A stretch of DNA of 64,000 nt from Aphis gossypii (GCF_020184175.1 NW_026083155.1:23190-87189); one strand, 5' to 3'. Counted from the first letter of the stretch, positions 19,826 to 31,624 are shown. Translations and numbers: made by a program. Notes: a model not told the origin generated them from the letters alone.

Positions 19826-22161
19826 TTTAAAGTAATTTTAAAACACGGGATTAAATACACGGTTTACCTTAATACACGTGCGACAACAACGACGGAATTG
19901 GGAGTACTAAAATTAAAATGTGCAGTCCACAGTCATCAATAAGTACATTAAATGTTTGATAATCTAATGCAATGATACAATAAGGGAATAACAATGACGT
20001 CACTAACTATTAATACACTGGACTGTCGATGGAAACAAAAAATATTAGTTTATGAGATCTATTTATTTTTTATTTCAAAGAATTCAAATCTTTTTAAAAA
20101 ACATAATTAAGTAAATCATTATTATTAATAAAATGTGATTATTTCCTATATTATTTTAAAATATAACCAAAAATAGCACTAAAAACATAAAATTAGCAAA
20201 ATAGCAGTAAAAACCGTAAATATGCAAAAAATAGCAAAATAAAATTTCGTGTATGACATCAGAGAAGTGTGAAACATATTTGTATCTTACTTTGGATGTT
20301 CTAGGACGAACCAATAAAAATATGCATTTGCTAGAACTTCCGAGCCCTGTTAATAATTAATATATTATTACAAGAGAGTATTTTTTAAATATATTTACCT
20401 GTGTCGGTGTACTTTAGTTCAATTTTGTCTCTGTAGAATTTCTTCATTACATTATAATGGTAATCGTACATTAAAGTTTTTGAAATGTCTAGCACCGCAA
20501 ATCCTATAAATTAATAATGTGTTAATAAATGATAAAAATGTAATTTAAAAAAGTATATTTACCAATACAAATAGGTTTATCAAATTTAATCAATTTGTTT
20601 TCTAAAGCAACAGCGTTAAGGTTCTCATTATAATTAGTACAATGTTTAAATGTGCATTTGTTAATCAACTTCTGTAACCTCCTCTCACATGATACCAACT
20701 CCATCTTCATCTCCTTTCTCTTGGACTGCATAGTCTTCCCTAGAAAAAAAAAAATTAAAAAAACATTAAAGAAATTTTTTTTTTTTTGAAAAAAGTTTAA
20801 TAAGTTTATAAAAGTTTAAAAAAACCAAAAATAGCATTGTTCATAAGTTTAAAAAAGTCTTTCTCAAAATCATTCTTAGCCTTTTTCCTCATTTCAGTGT
20901 TCAAATTAATGTACTCAGCCAACCAATCCGACTGATTGAACTGAATAACTCTATGTACCTATAAATATAAGAAAACAAATGTTTTTAAATGAAACTTAAA
21001 AATTACAAATATATTTTTATTTTTATTTTTATTTTTTCAACTATAAGACCGTTTTTAATAGCCTGCTGTAGGTTCCTATAGTGTATAACATAATTTGTCT
21101 TCCTCTCAAATATCACCATCAATTTTCGCACCTTCAAACCACTTGGCACACTGTTTTGCGGTAGGAAAGGTAAGTCATTGTGTTGATCGTGTAAACTTTC
21201 AGAATACATCACGTGTACCTCATACACTCGTCCTATGGGTGAGGTATCGTTTAAATCATCTAATCCATTCAAGTTGGGTTCGACCCAGTTTTAAAAATAA
21301 TAAAAAATTTTTTTACTAACCATTCTAACTATTCTGCTACCATTTTTTACTAAAAATAATATACTAACCATTCTCAAACATCAACAACATGTTGTAATCG
21401 TATAATAACTGGAGATTTTGCCACGTGAACTTCAACATCGCGTCAAAACTAAGTCCTGGGGCGGTGGAGTAATGGGCAGCATCCAAGTTATACGTCCTTA
21501 TACATACGTCGCGGAAATTCTCAAAAACGTCTGCCAACAGTAACACATCGATTTTAAGGTACAAATCACTGTACTCGCCCAACGTGGTGCATCCGAAGTG
21601 GTCCCAGACCTCCTTCGCGTGTTCATATTCAGTCTCCTTGATCCCGGTCTCTGTCAACGTACTATAAAAGTATTGCGCGGTAAACTCGTATCCTCCAATC
21701 GCTCCCAACTATCAGTGTACTCGTACGGGTACACCCCCTTACGAGTCACGAGCGGCATATCTCCGGCGACAAAATGTTTGGCTGTCTCACGGAAGTTCTC
21801 TAGACCCGGTTTTGTGAGATTTTTGGCCAGAGTTGACAGTCCTGAAGCCATGAATCTGAACGTGTCAATAAATCGCATGCTAAATGTATTTGATACGTAT
21901 TTAGAGAAAGATATATATTTCTCCCCGCTGTTCGGAATAACGTTAATAGCTTTCGTGTCGTGGCCCAGTTCCGTCACTATCAGGTGCGCGTCATAGTTGG
22001 ATAAGTTGTGGAAAAATATTGGTAAGAAGTTGGGTGTTTGAAGCTTTAGATTGCATACATTACATAGAGCTTGTCGGTATTTTCCAGAGAGATGACAATG
22101 ATCTGCAATTTTATGATTTTCGTATGTAAAGTTAATCTTACATAAATTACAGGCTGTACAT

Positions 22162-24131
22162 TAGGGTGTTCCTTAGCTATATGAGAAAAAAAAAAATAAT
22201 GATATTTTTTTGGTCTCACCAACTAAATCGGTGTGTATACATATAAAAATGAACTGCAAACAATTTTAGGTCAATCAAATAAAGTTAACCCGTGCCGACT
22301 TGAAGTTAATGTTTGAGCTTTATACGTTTTTAAATAATTTTAGAAAATTTTTGTATTTCCGTAATTATTTCGTAAACCGTTATGAAAATCGTAATTTTTT
22401 ATAGTATGTTTTTTCAAGTAAACTAAATTTCCAATATATTTTATAATATAACATTTTTTGATAAATCTATTAATTTATAAGATGCATAAGCATAATTAAA
22501 TATATCTTAAAAATAATAAAAAAACTTAAAATATTGGGTAAATTTAATAAAATAAATTATATAAATTATAAATAAAGGCACCATAATTGATGTGTCTGGT
22601 TTATTACGTAATCGTCTATATTAAAATTTAAAGCTTCTAAAGTAGCCTGGAGAACATACACAGAATCTCGAATACTTAATTGACATCTATCTAACGCTCC
22701 GGCCAATTTTGGTGTTATAAAATTTATTTTTCCACGGCATTTCTTTTTTTTAGTTGGTGGTTCTATTAGCTCTAAAGAATTAATGCTGGTCTCTAATTCC
22801 GATATATCGCTACTCTCTAGACTATCAGTTTCTAATTTTGTTCAAAGGAGTTATCGAGTAATGTCGAAGTTGAAGCACAACTTGTATTATACATTTCTAT
22901 TCTTTTTGATTCATTCAACTTTCGTTGAATGTGAATATTTTCTTTTATTGCTCCTTTAATATCTATACCTCCGAGACAACCAGGACGCCCTGGTAAACGC
23001 TGGTTTATTAGAAACTGTTATCAACTTCAATTTTAATTAATTTCAACGCATCAGAATGAGCAATATCAAATAACAAATCTAATTTTTTTTTTAAATAATT
23101 TTCTTTTAATCGATAAGATTCACCAACTTTTTGAGAATTTTTCTGGAGATTACGCCATTCGTCATACAAGTTAATTAATTTAGTTATGCAATGATGAATA
23201 GCTCGAATAGGAATCCGGGCTTTTTCCCAAAAAATGCAACACTCTCGTACAGCTAACGCCGCACTTTCCCTAGTAGTAAGGTTAACGGTTCTCATATTGT
23301 AAAAAAATACAGAAAGTACTTGCCCGTTGGATGGCAGTTTTGAGCCATGAATTTGTGTGATTTGAGATCCAATTAAAAATATTTGAAAATCACTTCTCAT
23401 TTTTGCTATTTAAATTATTATGAATTACTAACGACAAATACAATAATAACCTTTTACACATAAGACGTTGACACAACTGAAATAAATGAGTATCACGAAC
23501 AAAATAATATCTATTATAAATTATAAAGCAAGACTAGTACTTACGGAAAATTAATGCGATAAGTTATAGATAAACAATACGTATTTTAACACATCTTAAT
23601 CTTATTTCACAATCTTATCGTTTATTATTTATACGACTATAATACCAAAATATAAACACCAATAATTACACAAATAAGTATATAATATAACTGTGAACAT
23701 TTTATCATTTTACCAAATATTATAAGTTAAGATTATTCCTTATTATAATCCTACAGTTAAATAATGAAATGTAAATAATATATTTTTGGAGAAATTTGTG
23801 AATTTTAAGATTAAAGCTTATGCATCTTATAAATTAATAGATTTATCAAAAAATGTTATATTATAAAATATATTGGAAATTTAGTTTACTTGAAAAACAT
23901 ACTATAAAAAATTACGATTATCATAACGGTTTACGAAATAATTACGGAAATACAAAAATTTTCTAAAATTATTTAAAAACGTATAAAGCTCAAACTTTAA
24001 CTTCAAGTCGGCACGGGTTAACTTTATTTGATTGACCTAAAATTTTTTGCAGTTCATTTTTATATGTATACACGCCGATTTAGGGGGTGAGAGCAAATAT
24101 ATTTTGAAATTGAAAATTAAGGAACACCCTA
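22162..24131 (-). mobile_element. Non-autonomous hAT-like element inside a polymerase exon
   Basis: TAGGGTGTTCCTTA occurs at the left end and inverted at the right. The octamer CTGTACAT is duplicated exactly (22154-22161, 24132-24139). After 13 identical bases the two arms differ for about 50, then match again almost base for base for about 240 (to about 22490; from about 23814). The internal part keeps only an N-terminal transposase fragment. Removal of the element plus one octamer would leave the polymerase frame open across the site. Confidence 0.9.
22570..23400 (-). pseudogene. N-terminal fragment of an arthropod hAT-like transposase
   Basis: Start 23400. The first 131 codons are open; a stop just before the segment LINQRLPGRPGCLGG, and more shifts, follow. 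The last recognisable segment (QLSIRDSVYVLQATLEALN, IDDYVIN) matches the helical domain that precedes the catalytic core in a hAT-like family I know from arthropod genomes. No catalytic core remains, so it cannot be active. Confidence 0.55.
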
Positions 24132-26327
24132 CTGTACATGTATCATGTGACTGCCGTTGTTCATCCGTGAAAACTATAGGTTTATTGGTTTTCAATAATT
24201 TTTCAATTTTTATCGCTAACTCGGTCACTGTTTCAATAAAATGTTTCGCCACGTCCGTCTTACTCTCGCTTCCTCTGTATATCACTGGTTCTTTCGTTAT
24301 CTCATACTCATCCAATAATTCCGCCGGTACGTCGTCGCTCGCCTTCACAATGAGTCCATAACTCATTGCTTCGTGCTTATGTATTATCCTCGTGTTGTGT
24401 CCTTTGTCATTGTCAGTCTTCATCAATATTGTCTCAAAATCTGCATAAATTACTATGGGATGTCTTTGAGTCTTCTTCCACGCTTCAAATTGTAGGCACT
24501 CCCCTTCCTTCGGCATCTCCGGTAGAATCGGCTTGTGCGCCCCGCAAATCAGTTTATGTTGGTCCAGGGCCTCCTGCCCGCTTAGCTTGTATTTTAAATT
24601 TTGGTTGTCAAAACTGGTAAAACACCTTTTACAAAACATGACGCGCCCATCATGTCCGGCTTTTTGTTTACGTATGAGCCGAGAAAAATTTGAAATGAAC
24701 GTATAATGCGAGTTTTCACCGTCCGTTACTAGCAACAGGTCAAAATGATCGGTCTTATCTTCGTCGGCTACTCGCAGTGAATAAATCTCATACGTCGGGT
24801 ACTTACGAGGCGGTTGGAACTTTTTGTCTAGACCGTACACATTTATTGACACGTTAATATTATTTTTTTCAAATTTCGGTATATCTGAGAGAGGTGTAGG
24901 GAAGGTGATGCAATCAAAATTATATTTATCTTCATGTTGCCTGTAATTTTCTCCGACACGATATACCGGCGGCTTCGTCACATGCCTCGCGAGAATCGCC
25001 CACTTGAAACAATACCGGTCTACGTTCTGTGGGTTGACAATCGCCCGCTTCCTGTCGATATACGCTGGTAACTCTATATACGATGATCCGCCAATCGGAG
25101 TATATTTGTATACCACCAGCAACAGTCCATCAATCGACTCCAAAGTAAAACCGCTACCTCTCCCGCTGTACTCATCTTTCTCTTTCATTAACTTCATATA
25201 CGCTATCTCTACAATCGTTCTAATATCACTGTCAGAAAAAATTTCAACCGCCATTGTCTTGAACGCTCTATTCTCCTACGAATTTGCTACGTTCGGCCAG
25301 TTATAGGTCGCCTCAAGTTTCAAATTAAATTTAATCACATGGTGTTGTACGTGCGTTTTCAATAAATTTATTAGCTCAGGTATAAGTGGACGGAGAAAGT
25401 CAGAATAAATTATTTCATTATTAATATTTTTAGCGTAGTAATAAACTATTTTCCTATTTGCGGACGACGAAATTTCATTAAACCCGGGGGATTTAACGAG
25501 ATCCATACGCGCCTTCTTCGCCCTAGCAGCTGACACGATATCGGTCGTCGAAACGCGTTTACCATTTTCACCAGTAGTGTAAGATTCTTTAACAAAAAAA
25601 AAAAAAAAGATCTAATTAATATCTATTGCGTTAAATTTAATGTTGAATCTATTAAATTTCTAATTAACATCGCGTCTGATAAATAAAATCTACTGATGTA
25701 TTTATTTAAAAAATTATTACAAGTGATGAATATAACTATCGGACTTATAATTTAATAAAACTAATTTAATGACACGTAATTTTAAAAATTTATTTTAAAT
25801 CTTACGATATTTCTCAAAAAAAATAATCTATGGAGGAAAAATCTAATAAATTCAGCGCTAATAATAAATAAAACTAACCTGTATCGGAGTCTTGCATTTC
25901 ATATGCATCCATTGCGAACATACAAATAACATCTTCAGTTAACACGTACGAACCGCCAGCCGGGACATCCAGTACAAAAATTTGAAGCGCTATTTGAATC
26001 TGCGTGGTGGTAGGAGGCGAGAACTGTATCACGCTTGGTCGTGTTTACTGATTAATGATCGGTACAGCAGGCAAAGGTCTCAAGTGAGCCTGAACGTTAA
26101 TGATACCTTGGGAAAATAATTATAAATTTATAATATAAATTATTAAAAATAATATTATATAAATACGTACCATGAAGATTTTTTTGATGTCTATTAAGAT
26201 GTGACTTGTATTTAAATGTCGTTGGACAAATAGTGCACGGGAAACGTATATCCGTATGCTTTTTTTGATGGGCGACCAAATTACGTTTCATGGTGAAAAC
26301 TGACTGACACTGATCGCAATTAAACAT

Positions 26328-26779
26328 GATGTAAATGTTTAAGATAAAACGGATGAAAATAAAGTGTTGAAAAAATTACACTGAGCAAAATTGATAATAC
26401 TGTAGTGTAAGGACTGTGAGAACACGGAGAGAGCAAAGGCAAAGTAAACGCTATAGATGTCTAGAACAGACTGATTGTACATCGGTCGACAACGGAGCAA
26501 GTGTCTTAGCATTTGCGGTGATTAAGACAAATTAAACCAGGGCTAGGTAAAATATTAATTGGGTATTTACCATGATAATTGTGTACATCGCTATAGATTT
26601 TTAATTATTTTGAGTATCAATGTATTGGACAGAGTTTCATTACCGATTCTAGAAACTGACCTGCGCGTGTTGAGCACAATAGAACGAAAGACCGGCTGGG
26701 ACAGGCCATTCCGTTAACAATAGAACATGTTATATAACGCATACCGTGCCGTCAACAATAATGCAAAGGCTATAATGTA
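26328..26779. other. Junction between Polinton and LTR element; nothing recognisable
   Basis: Contains the presumed polymerase promoter side and the 5' truncation point of the LTR element. No sequence like the 3' LTR (38251-38947) is present, and no primer-binding site was identified. Short repeats of aaaggctaya occur at 26763-26790. Confidence 0.5.
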
Positions 26780-26806
26780 AAGGCTACAATTGAGCAGGTC
26801 ACTGCT

Positions 26807-27961
26807 ATGATACCAATTTGCGCCGATGCAAAAGACGTTTGTTCGTTCATACGGGCATGCGATTATGCATGTGAGGCCGTAGATAAAGAAACTATACCCT
26901 TATTAGTGAAATTTATTAATACTAGGATTACTGGCAAAGCGTTAGAAGTATGTCGGTATAGGGAAACTAGTGATTGGGAAACCATTAAAAAAATATTACG
27001 GGGGGCTTTTGAACAGCAATTGTCACCACAAACATTACAGATAGGATTAAATTCTGTTCGTATGAAAAATGACGAAGATGTACGAACTTATACGGGTCGC
27101 GTAGAACAATTGTATTATAATTTATGTAATGCAACTTTGGCGAATAAAACACCGGAAGAATCGAGAATTTTGAGGCAAACTTTAAAAGATCAGGCTTTAG
27201 CAATTTATATAAATGGGTTGAAAATGGATTTACAAACAATATTACGAGCTAGGAACCCAGAAACGTTAGAACTGGCAATGCAAATGGCTAGGCAGTTGGA
27301 AATCGAATTTAGTTTTAACAAAGAATTACAACATAACGAAACTAAAGTAAATCAAAACGGAAATAAAAATAATAACGGAGATCGTTGGTCAAATAACTAT
27401 CAGGGAAATAATCCAAATGGACAGAAATTCGGTTATAAGCACAATTATAATCGTGGTCAGAATAGACAAAGTCCTAATAATTATAATAATGTTAGTCGTA
27501 ATAATAATTTTAATAATTTTGGTCGCAATAATAATAATAGTAATAACTATCCGCGTAATAATAACGGTCAATATAATAATAATAATCGGAGACAGAAAAA
27601 CAATCCCGGATGTTATATTTGCGGCAGAACTAATCACGTCGCTCGCGATTGTCGTGGTAATGTTACACAGGTTGCGCGTCGAAATAATAATAATAATCCG
27701 CAACCGCAAAATAATAACGCACGACAAAATACTGATAATAATAATTTTAACAATAATTCGGCACCAATAACTTGTAGTTATTGCAATAAGATAGGACACG
27801 ATAGTGTTAGTTGTTATAGTAGGCAACGGGATGAGCGTAATAATGCAAACCGGACGGGAAACGGTCAAGTATCGAACGGGAACGGCGTCCGTTCGATCAA
27901 CCAAATAACGGCCGTAACGGAGGAATTATCACCCAACGATGTTTCACCATCGTATCAGTAA
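26807..27961 (+). CDS. gag: Gag polyprotein (capsid plus two CCHC zinc knuckles)
   Basis: 384 codons. Residues 1-170 are a helical capsid-like domain of the Ty3/gypsy type (DWETIKK, LQIGLNSVRM). Residues about 180-270 are extremely Asn-rich, as are the linkers. Two zinc knuckles follow: CYICGRTNHVARDC (about residue 269) and CSYCNKIGHDSVSC (about 322). They bind genomic RNA. The ATG used is the first in frame, but the reverse copy at 39.5 kb shows that the conserved frame extends upstream with a basic segment, so the true N-terminus is probably lost here. The open frame is intact to 27961. Confidence 0.85.
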   Translation: MIPICADAKDVCSFIRACDYACEAVDKETIPLLVKFINTRITGKALEVCRYRETSDWETIKKILRGAFEQQLSPQTLQIGLNSVRMKNDEDVRTYTGRVEQLYYNLCNATLANKTPEESRILRQTLKDQALAIYINGLKMDLQTILRARNPETLELAMQMARQLEIEFSFNKELQHNETKVNQNGNKNNNGDRWSNNYQGNNPNGQKFGYKHNYNRGQNRQSPNNYNNVSRNNNFNNFGRNNNNSNNYPRNNNGQYNNNNRRQKNNPGCYICGRTNHVARDCRGNVTQVARRNNNNNPQPQNNNARQNTDNNNFNNNSAPITCSYCNKIGHDSVSCYSRQRDERNNANRTGNGQVSNGNGVRSINQITAVTEELSPNDVSPSYQ

Positions 27962-28830
27962 TTAATGAAAATCATGTTACATTTCAATCACCTAACTTTA
28001 AAACAAATATAGCAAATCTTCTTTTAGACACCGGTAGTGAAATCAATTTAATAAAAAATAAATTAACAGGCGAAACATTAGTAAACGAAAAAGAAAAAAT
28101 AATTTAAAAGGCATTAATGATAAAATAGTAACTACCATAGGCAAAATTACAATAATATTAATATTAAATAATAATAAAATAAAAACGGAATTTCATGTGG
28201 TCGATAAGGAATTTCCAATACCGCGAGATTGAATTCTAGGTCACCACTTCCTGTTACAAACTAACGCGATAATAGATGTTGCGAATAATATATTAACTAT
28301 AAATGATAACACTCCGTGCGAATTAAATAAAGATAAAATATGTTACACATTAAAACCGCGAACGGAAACAATAATATCTATACCAATAGCTGATCCGATA
28401 ATGGAAAATAAAAATATTTTAATACAGAAACAAGAATTAATACAGGACGTATATTGCGCTAATATAATAAACACGGTAAAGAACGGAAACACGGTGATAA
28501 GTATACTGAATATTTCCGAATTACCACAAAACATTTATGAGGACCAATTAAATAAAATATTATACGACAATGACATAGAATATAAATTACACGAAATAAC
28601 TGTAGTAAATGACAATAACGATCGCGTAAATAAAATAAAAAGTTTAATACGTAGTGACCATTTAAATAACGAGGAACGTAAAACAATATTAGAAATATGC
28701 GAACATTTTTCCGATGTATTTCATTTGGAAAACGATTATTTAACATTTACTAACGCCGCGGAACACGTAATAAGATTACCCGCAATCAACCGCCTATATA
28801 TAGAAGACCATATAGATTGCCACAGGCACA
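27962..28830 (+). pseudogene. pol: Retroviral aspartic protease and Pol N-terminus
   Basis: The active site LLLDTGSEINLI starts near 28018. A TAA at 28105-28107 and a frameshift at about 28110 follow. A second frame then runs on with a TGA at 28230-28232, covering the flap and C-terminal strands (ILGHHFL). From about 28401 the frame is open and encodes the acidic linker to RT (NNEERKTILEICEHFSDVF). Another shift near 28830 joins the main Pol frame. The protease is therefore non-functional as it stands. Confidence 0.75.
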
Positions 28831-31624
28831 GCAAAAGGAAATTGAACAACAATTAATTAAAATGGAACAAAATGATATCATAGAACGATCTATGTCACCT
28901 TTTAATGCACCTTTGTTGTTAGTAAAAAAGAAATCAGATTCATCTGGTAAAGATAAATTTCGAATAGTAATTGATTTTAGGGCACTCAATGAAGTAACTT
29001 TAAATGAATTTCATCCATTACCTAATATTACGGAAATATTAAATCAATTGGGACAGTGTCAGCTTTTTACCATTTTAGATTTAGCAAATGGTTTTTATCA
29101 AATACCTTTAGCGAAGGAACCTCGCGAAATGACAGCGTTTTCGACCGGTCAAGGTCATTACCATTTTAAACGTATGACTATGGGAATGAAAACAAGTCCC
29201 GCTACATTTCAGCGACTAATGAATAACGTATTGTCGGGGATAATAGGCATTAAATGTTTAGTATATTTAGACGATATTATTATTTATGTGAAAAATTTGA
29301 GCGATCACAACAATAAGCTGATAGACGTATTCGAACGTCTACGTACCCATAATTTAAAAATACAACCAGATAAATGCGAATTTCTAAAACGCGAATGTTT
29401 ATATTTGGGACACATAATTTCGGAACACGGAATAAAGCCAGATCCGAAAAAGATAACATCAGTATTAGAATTTCCGGTGCCCAAAACTGTAAAGCAAATA
29501 AAATCATTTTTAGGTTTATCGGGGTACTACAGGAAATTTATACAGGGATATAGTATGTTAGCTAAACCAATGACACACTTATTAAAAAAGGATGTTAAAT
29601 TTAATTGGGACGAAAATTGTCAGGTAGCTTTCGACAAATTAAAAAACGCACTCTGTGCAGAACCGATTTTACAATATCCAGATTTTACGAAACAATTTAT
29701 ACTTACAACCGACGCTAGTGGTAAGGCTTTAGGAGCTATACTATCCCAAGGAACGATAGGTAGCGACCTACCAATAGAGTACGCATCTAGAACATTGAAT
29801 AAAAGTGAAATGAATGACTCAACTACTGAACTAGAATGTTTGGCGATTGTATACGGGGTTAAACAATTTAGGCCCTATCTTTACGGTAGAAAATTCGTGA
29901 TACTCACTGACCATAGACCATTATCTTGGTTATTTAACTTAAAAGATCCGTTATCAAAGTTGGCGAGATGGCGCATACAGCTTGAGGAATACGATTATGA
30001 AATAAAATATAAACCGGGAGTACAAAATTCGAACGTAGATGCTTTAAGTAGAATGTATAGTATAAAAGAAATTAAGGACGAAAGTTATACGAGCTTTCTA
30101 GAAAAATCGGAAACAACAATAATAACGAATAGTAATGTGAAAGAGGTGAACGGTGAATTACTAGAATCACCCGCAGAATATCATATTGTATCAGAAATAG
30201 AAAAATATTATAACTTTAAATCGGGAATAAACTACGAATTAAAACGAAAATTTGGAACGAATAAAATGCTAGAATCAAATAAACAAATAGGCGACGTAGT
30301 ATATTTTAATTACGAAGAAAGATACATAATATTTTTGATAACTAAAAGTAAGGAAAAGCAAGTAACCACAAGTGAAAATATGCACTTTGCATTATTAAAT
30401 TTAAAGTACTTTTGCATTAAAAATTCCTTGAATAAGTTAGGCATGAACCAGTTAGGAAAGAAAGACGGGTTGGACTGGACAAAAACAAGATCAATGATTA
30501 GATATATATTTCGAAATACAGATATAGAAATAATAATCTGTGCTAAATTAGAATACACTAATGAGGAAAAATTAATTATTTTCAAGCAATTTCATGACTC
30601 ATTACTAGGGGGTCATGCTGGATTAAATAGAATGGTTAAGAATATTAAACGACAATTCAGCTGGCCAGGATTAAAACAAGAAGTAAGGGAATATATAAAA
30701 AACTGTCCGTCGTGTCAGGCGAATAAAACAACTAATAGACATCACCGTAGTCCGATGATTATACCTACGACAAGTTCTAGACCGTTTGAAAAAATATTTA
30801 TGGATATAGTAGGACCTCTAATACCTACTGCAATAGGCAACGCATATATATTGACTATGCAGGACGATCTAACGAAATATTCATTAGGTGTTCCGTTACC
30901 AGATCATACGGCAAACACTATCGCCCAGGCGTTTGTAGTAAATTTCGTATGTGTGAACGGTATACCTGAAACTAAATTAACTGATCAAGGTACAGACTTT
31001 CTTAGTAAGATTTTCACAGAAGTGTGTAAATTACTAAAGATTAATAAAATAAATACAAGTCCTTATCATCCGCAGACTAACGGTAGCTTAGAAAGATCAC
31101 ATAGAACTTTAGCCGAATATTTGAGACACTATGTAGACAAGGATTTAAATAATTGGGATCAACTATTACCATATGCATTATTCGTATATAATTCAACGGA
31201 ACATAGTTCGAATAATTACCAACCGTACGCGTTATTATATGGAAAAGAATTGGACATACCAGTCAAGTTAAAATGTAGCCCTGAACCTAGGTATAATTAC
31301 GATGATTATATATTCGATTTAAAACAAAAAATGCAGGAGTCACATAAAATTGCCAGAGAAAGATTAATTAATAAGAAGATTAAATCTAAAAAACAGTATG
31401 ATAAAAAGGAATTTAGCGAAGATTTAGATGTGAAAGATTTGGTATTATTGAAAGACAAAACCCAGAAAAACAAATTAAGTCCGTTATGGAAAGGACCTTT
31501 TGAAATTTTAGAGGTTTTGGATACCGAAAATGTAGTAATACAGAGAGGTAGAAGGAAGGTGACTGTACATAAAAATGATGTAAAAAAATATTACGAAAAA
31601 GACAAACTAGACAAGGATGATTAG
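28817..31624 (+). CDS. pol: Pol: reverse transcriptase, RNase H, integrase
   Basis: 935 codons without a stop. The RT (residues about 10-240) carries VIDFRALN, LDLANGFYQIPL and the catalytic YLDD at about 148. RNase H (about 290-410) has TTDASG and DHRPLSWLF. The integrase has an HHCC finger (HAG...CPSCQ, 590-630) and a DDE triad at about 660 (FMDIVGP), 721 (TDQGTDF) and 757 (ERSHRT). A basic tail with a GPFEILE block (about 890) closes it. All catalytic residues are present, and only the N-terminal join to protease is broken. It belongs to the 17.6/297-like branch of Ty3/gypsy, to which insect errantiviruses belong. Confidence 0.95.
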   Translation: MPQAQQKEIEQQLIKMEQNDIIERSMSPFNAPLLLVKKKSDSSGKDKFRIVIDFRALNEVTLNEFHPLPNITEILNQLGQCQLFTILDLANGFYQIPLAKEPREMTAFSTGQGHYHFKRMTMGMKTSPATFQRLMNNVLSGIIGIKCLVYLDDIIIYVKNLSDHNNKLIDVFERLRTHNLKIQPDKCEFLKRECLYLGHIISEHGIKPDPKKITSVLEFPVPKTVKQIKSFLGLSGYYRKFIQGYSMLAKPMTHLLKKDVKFNWDENCQVAFDKLKNALCAEPILQYPDFTKQFILTTDASGKALGAILSQGTIGSDLPIEYASRTLNKSEMNDSTTELECLAIVYGVKQFRPYLYGRKFVILTDHRPLSWLFNLKDPLSKLARWRIQLEEYDYEIKYKPGVQNSNVDALSRMYSIKEIKDESYTSFLEKSETTIITNSNVKEVNGELLESPAEYHIVSEIEKYYNFKSGINYELKRKFGTNKMLESNKQIGDVVYFNYEERYIIFLITKSKEKQVTTSENMHFALLNLKYFCIKNSLNKLGMNQLGKKDGLDWTKTRSMIRYIFRNTDIEIIICAKLEYTNEEKLIIFKQFHDSLLGGHAGLNRMVKNIKRQFSWPGLKQEVREYIKNCPSCQANKTTNRHHRSPMIIPTTSSRPFEKIFMDIVGPLIPTAIGNAYILTMQDDLTKYSLGVPLPDHTANTIAQAFVVNFVCVNGIPETKLTDQGTDFLSKIFTEVCKLLKINKINTSPYHPQTNGSLERSHRTLAEYLRHYVDKDLNNWDQLLPYALFVYNSTEHSSNNYQPYALLYGKELDIPVKLKCSPEPRYNYDDYIFDLKQKMQESHKIARERLINKKIKSKKQYDKKEFSEDLDVKDLVLLKDKTQKNKLSPLWKGPFEILEVLDTENVVIQRGRRKVTVHKNDVKKYYEKDKLDKDD

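Larger units (their letters stand above)
17798..20349 (-). mobile_element. hAT transposon with intact transposase, in a polymerase intron
   Basis: The ends are CAGAGCTCGGAAGTT and, reverse-complemented from the right, CAGGGCTCGGAAGTT. The octamer TTAATAAT flanks both sides (17790-17797, 20350-20357). It sits between the polymerase exons coding the two halves of motif C. Its open transposase and near-matching ends suggest that it is the youngest insertion here. Confidence 0.95.
1103..26327. mobile_element. Decayed Polinton/Maverick (adintovirus-like) element with nested transposons
   Basis: The set of genes identifies the family: double-jelly-roll major capsid remnant, minor capsid, adenain-like protease, PLA2-domain protein, FtsK-type packaging ATPase, chromodomain integrase and a family-B DNA polymerase. 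Capsid genes run on the minus strand from a divergent start near 9.05-9.10 kb. ATPase, DUF8207-like protein and integrase run on the plus strand. The polymerase converges on them from 26.3 kb. Terminal inverted repeats and a 6-bp target duplication, expected for Polintons, were not found, so both boundaries are approximate. Nearly every gene is broken, and four other transposons (2031-6222, 12903-16634, 17798-20349, 22162-24131) have inserted. It is an old, inactive copy. Confidence 0.85.
17171..26327 (-). pseudogene. Protein-primed-type family-B DNA polymerase with N-terminal C2H2 fingers, nine exons
   Basis: Exons (minus strand): 26327-26171, 26106-25879, 25586-21369 (split by a transposon at 22162-24131), about 21294-21003, 20958-20826, 20739-20563, 20503-20399, 17775-17259, 17195-17171. 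Most junctions have GT-AG and keep phase. Exon 1 encodes two C2H2 fingers. Exon 3 holds Exo I (YADFETIL), a DHCHLSGKYRQALCN Cys/His block and Exo III (YLKIDVLLLADVF). Later exons hold motif B (FFKLMNNAIFG|KTM) and motif C (KYTDT|DS, split by an intron). Palm motif A is not found where expected (21369-21294), and the splice sites there are lost. Stops at 26045-26047 and 25276-25278 and a frameshift near 21685 show decay. In Polintons this enzyme replicates the element. Confidence 0.85.

Noticed and set aside
26328..26806. A 5' LTR for the gypsy-like element
   Set aside because: No stretch resembles the 3' LTR (no TGCAACGTGC start, no ggacttagaatatttt repeat), and no primer-binding site was seen.
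27389..27904. Long Ile/Thr-rich frames on both strands over the gag linker
   Set aside because: They are translations of the AAT-rich Asn-coding region in other frames.
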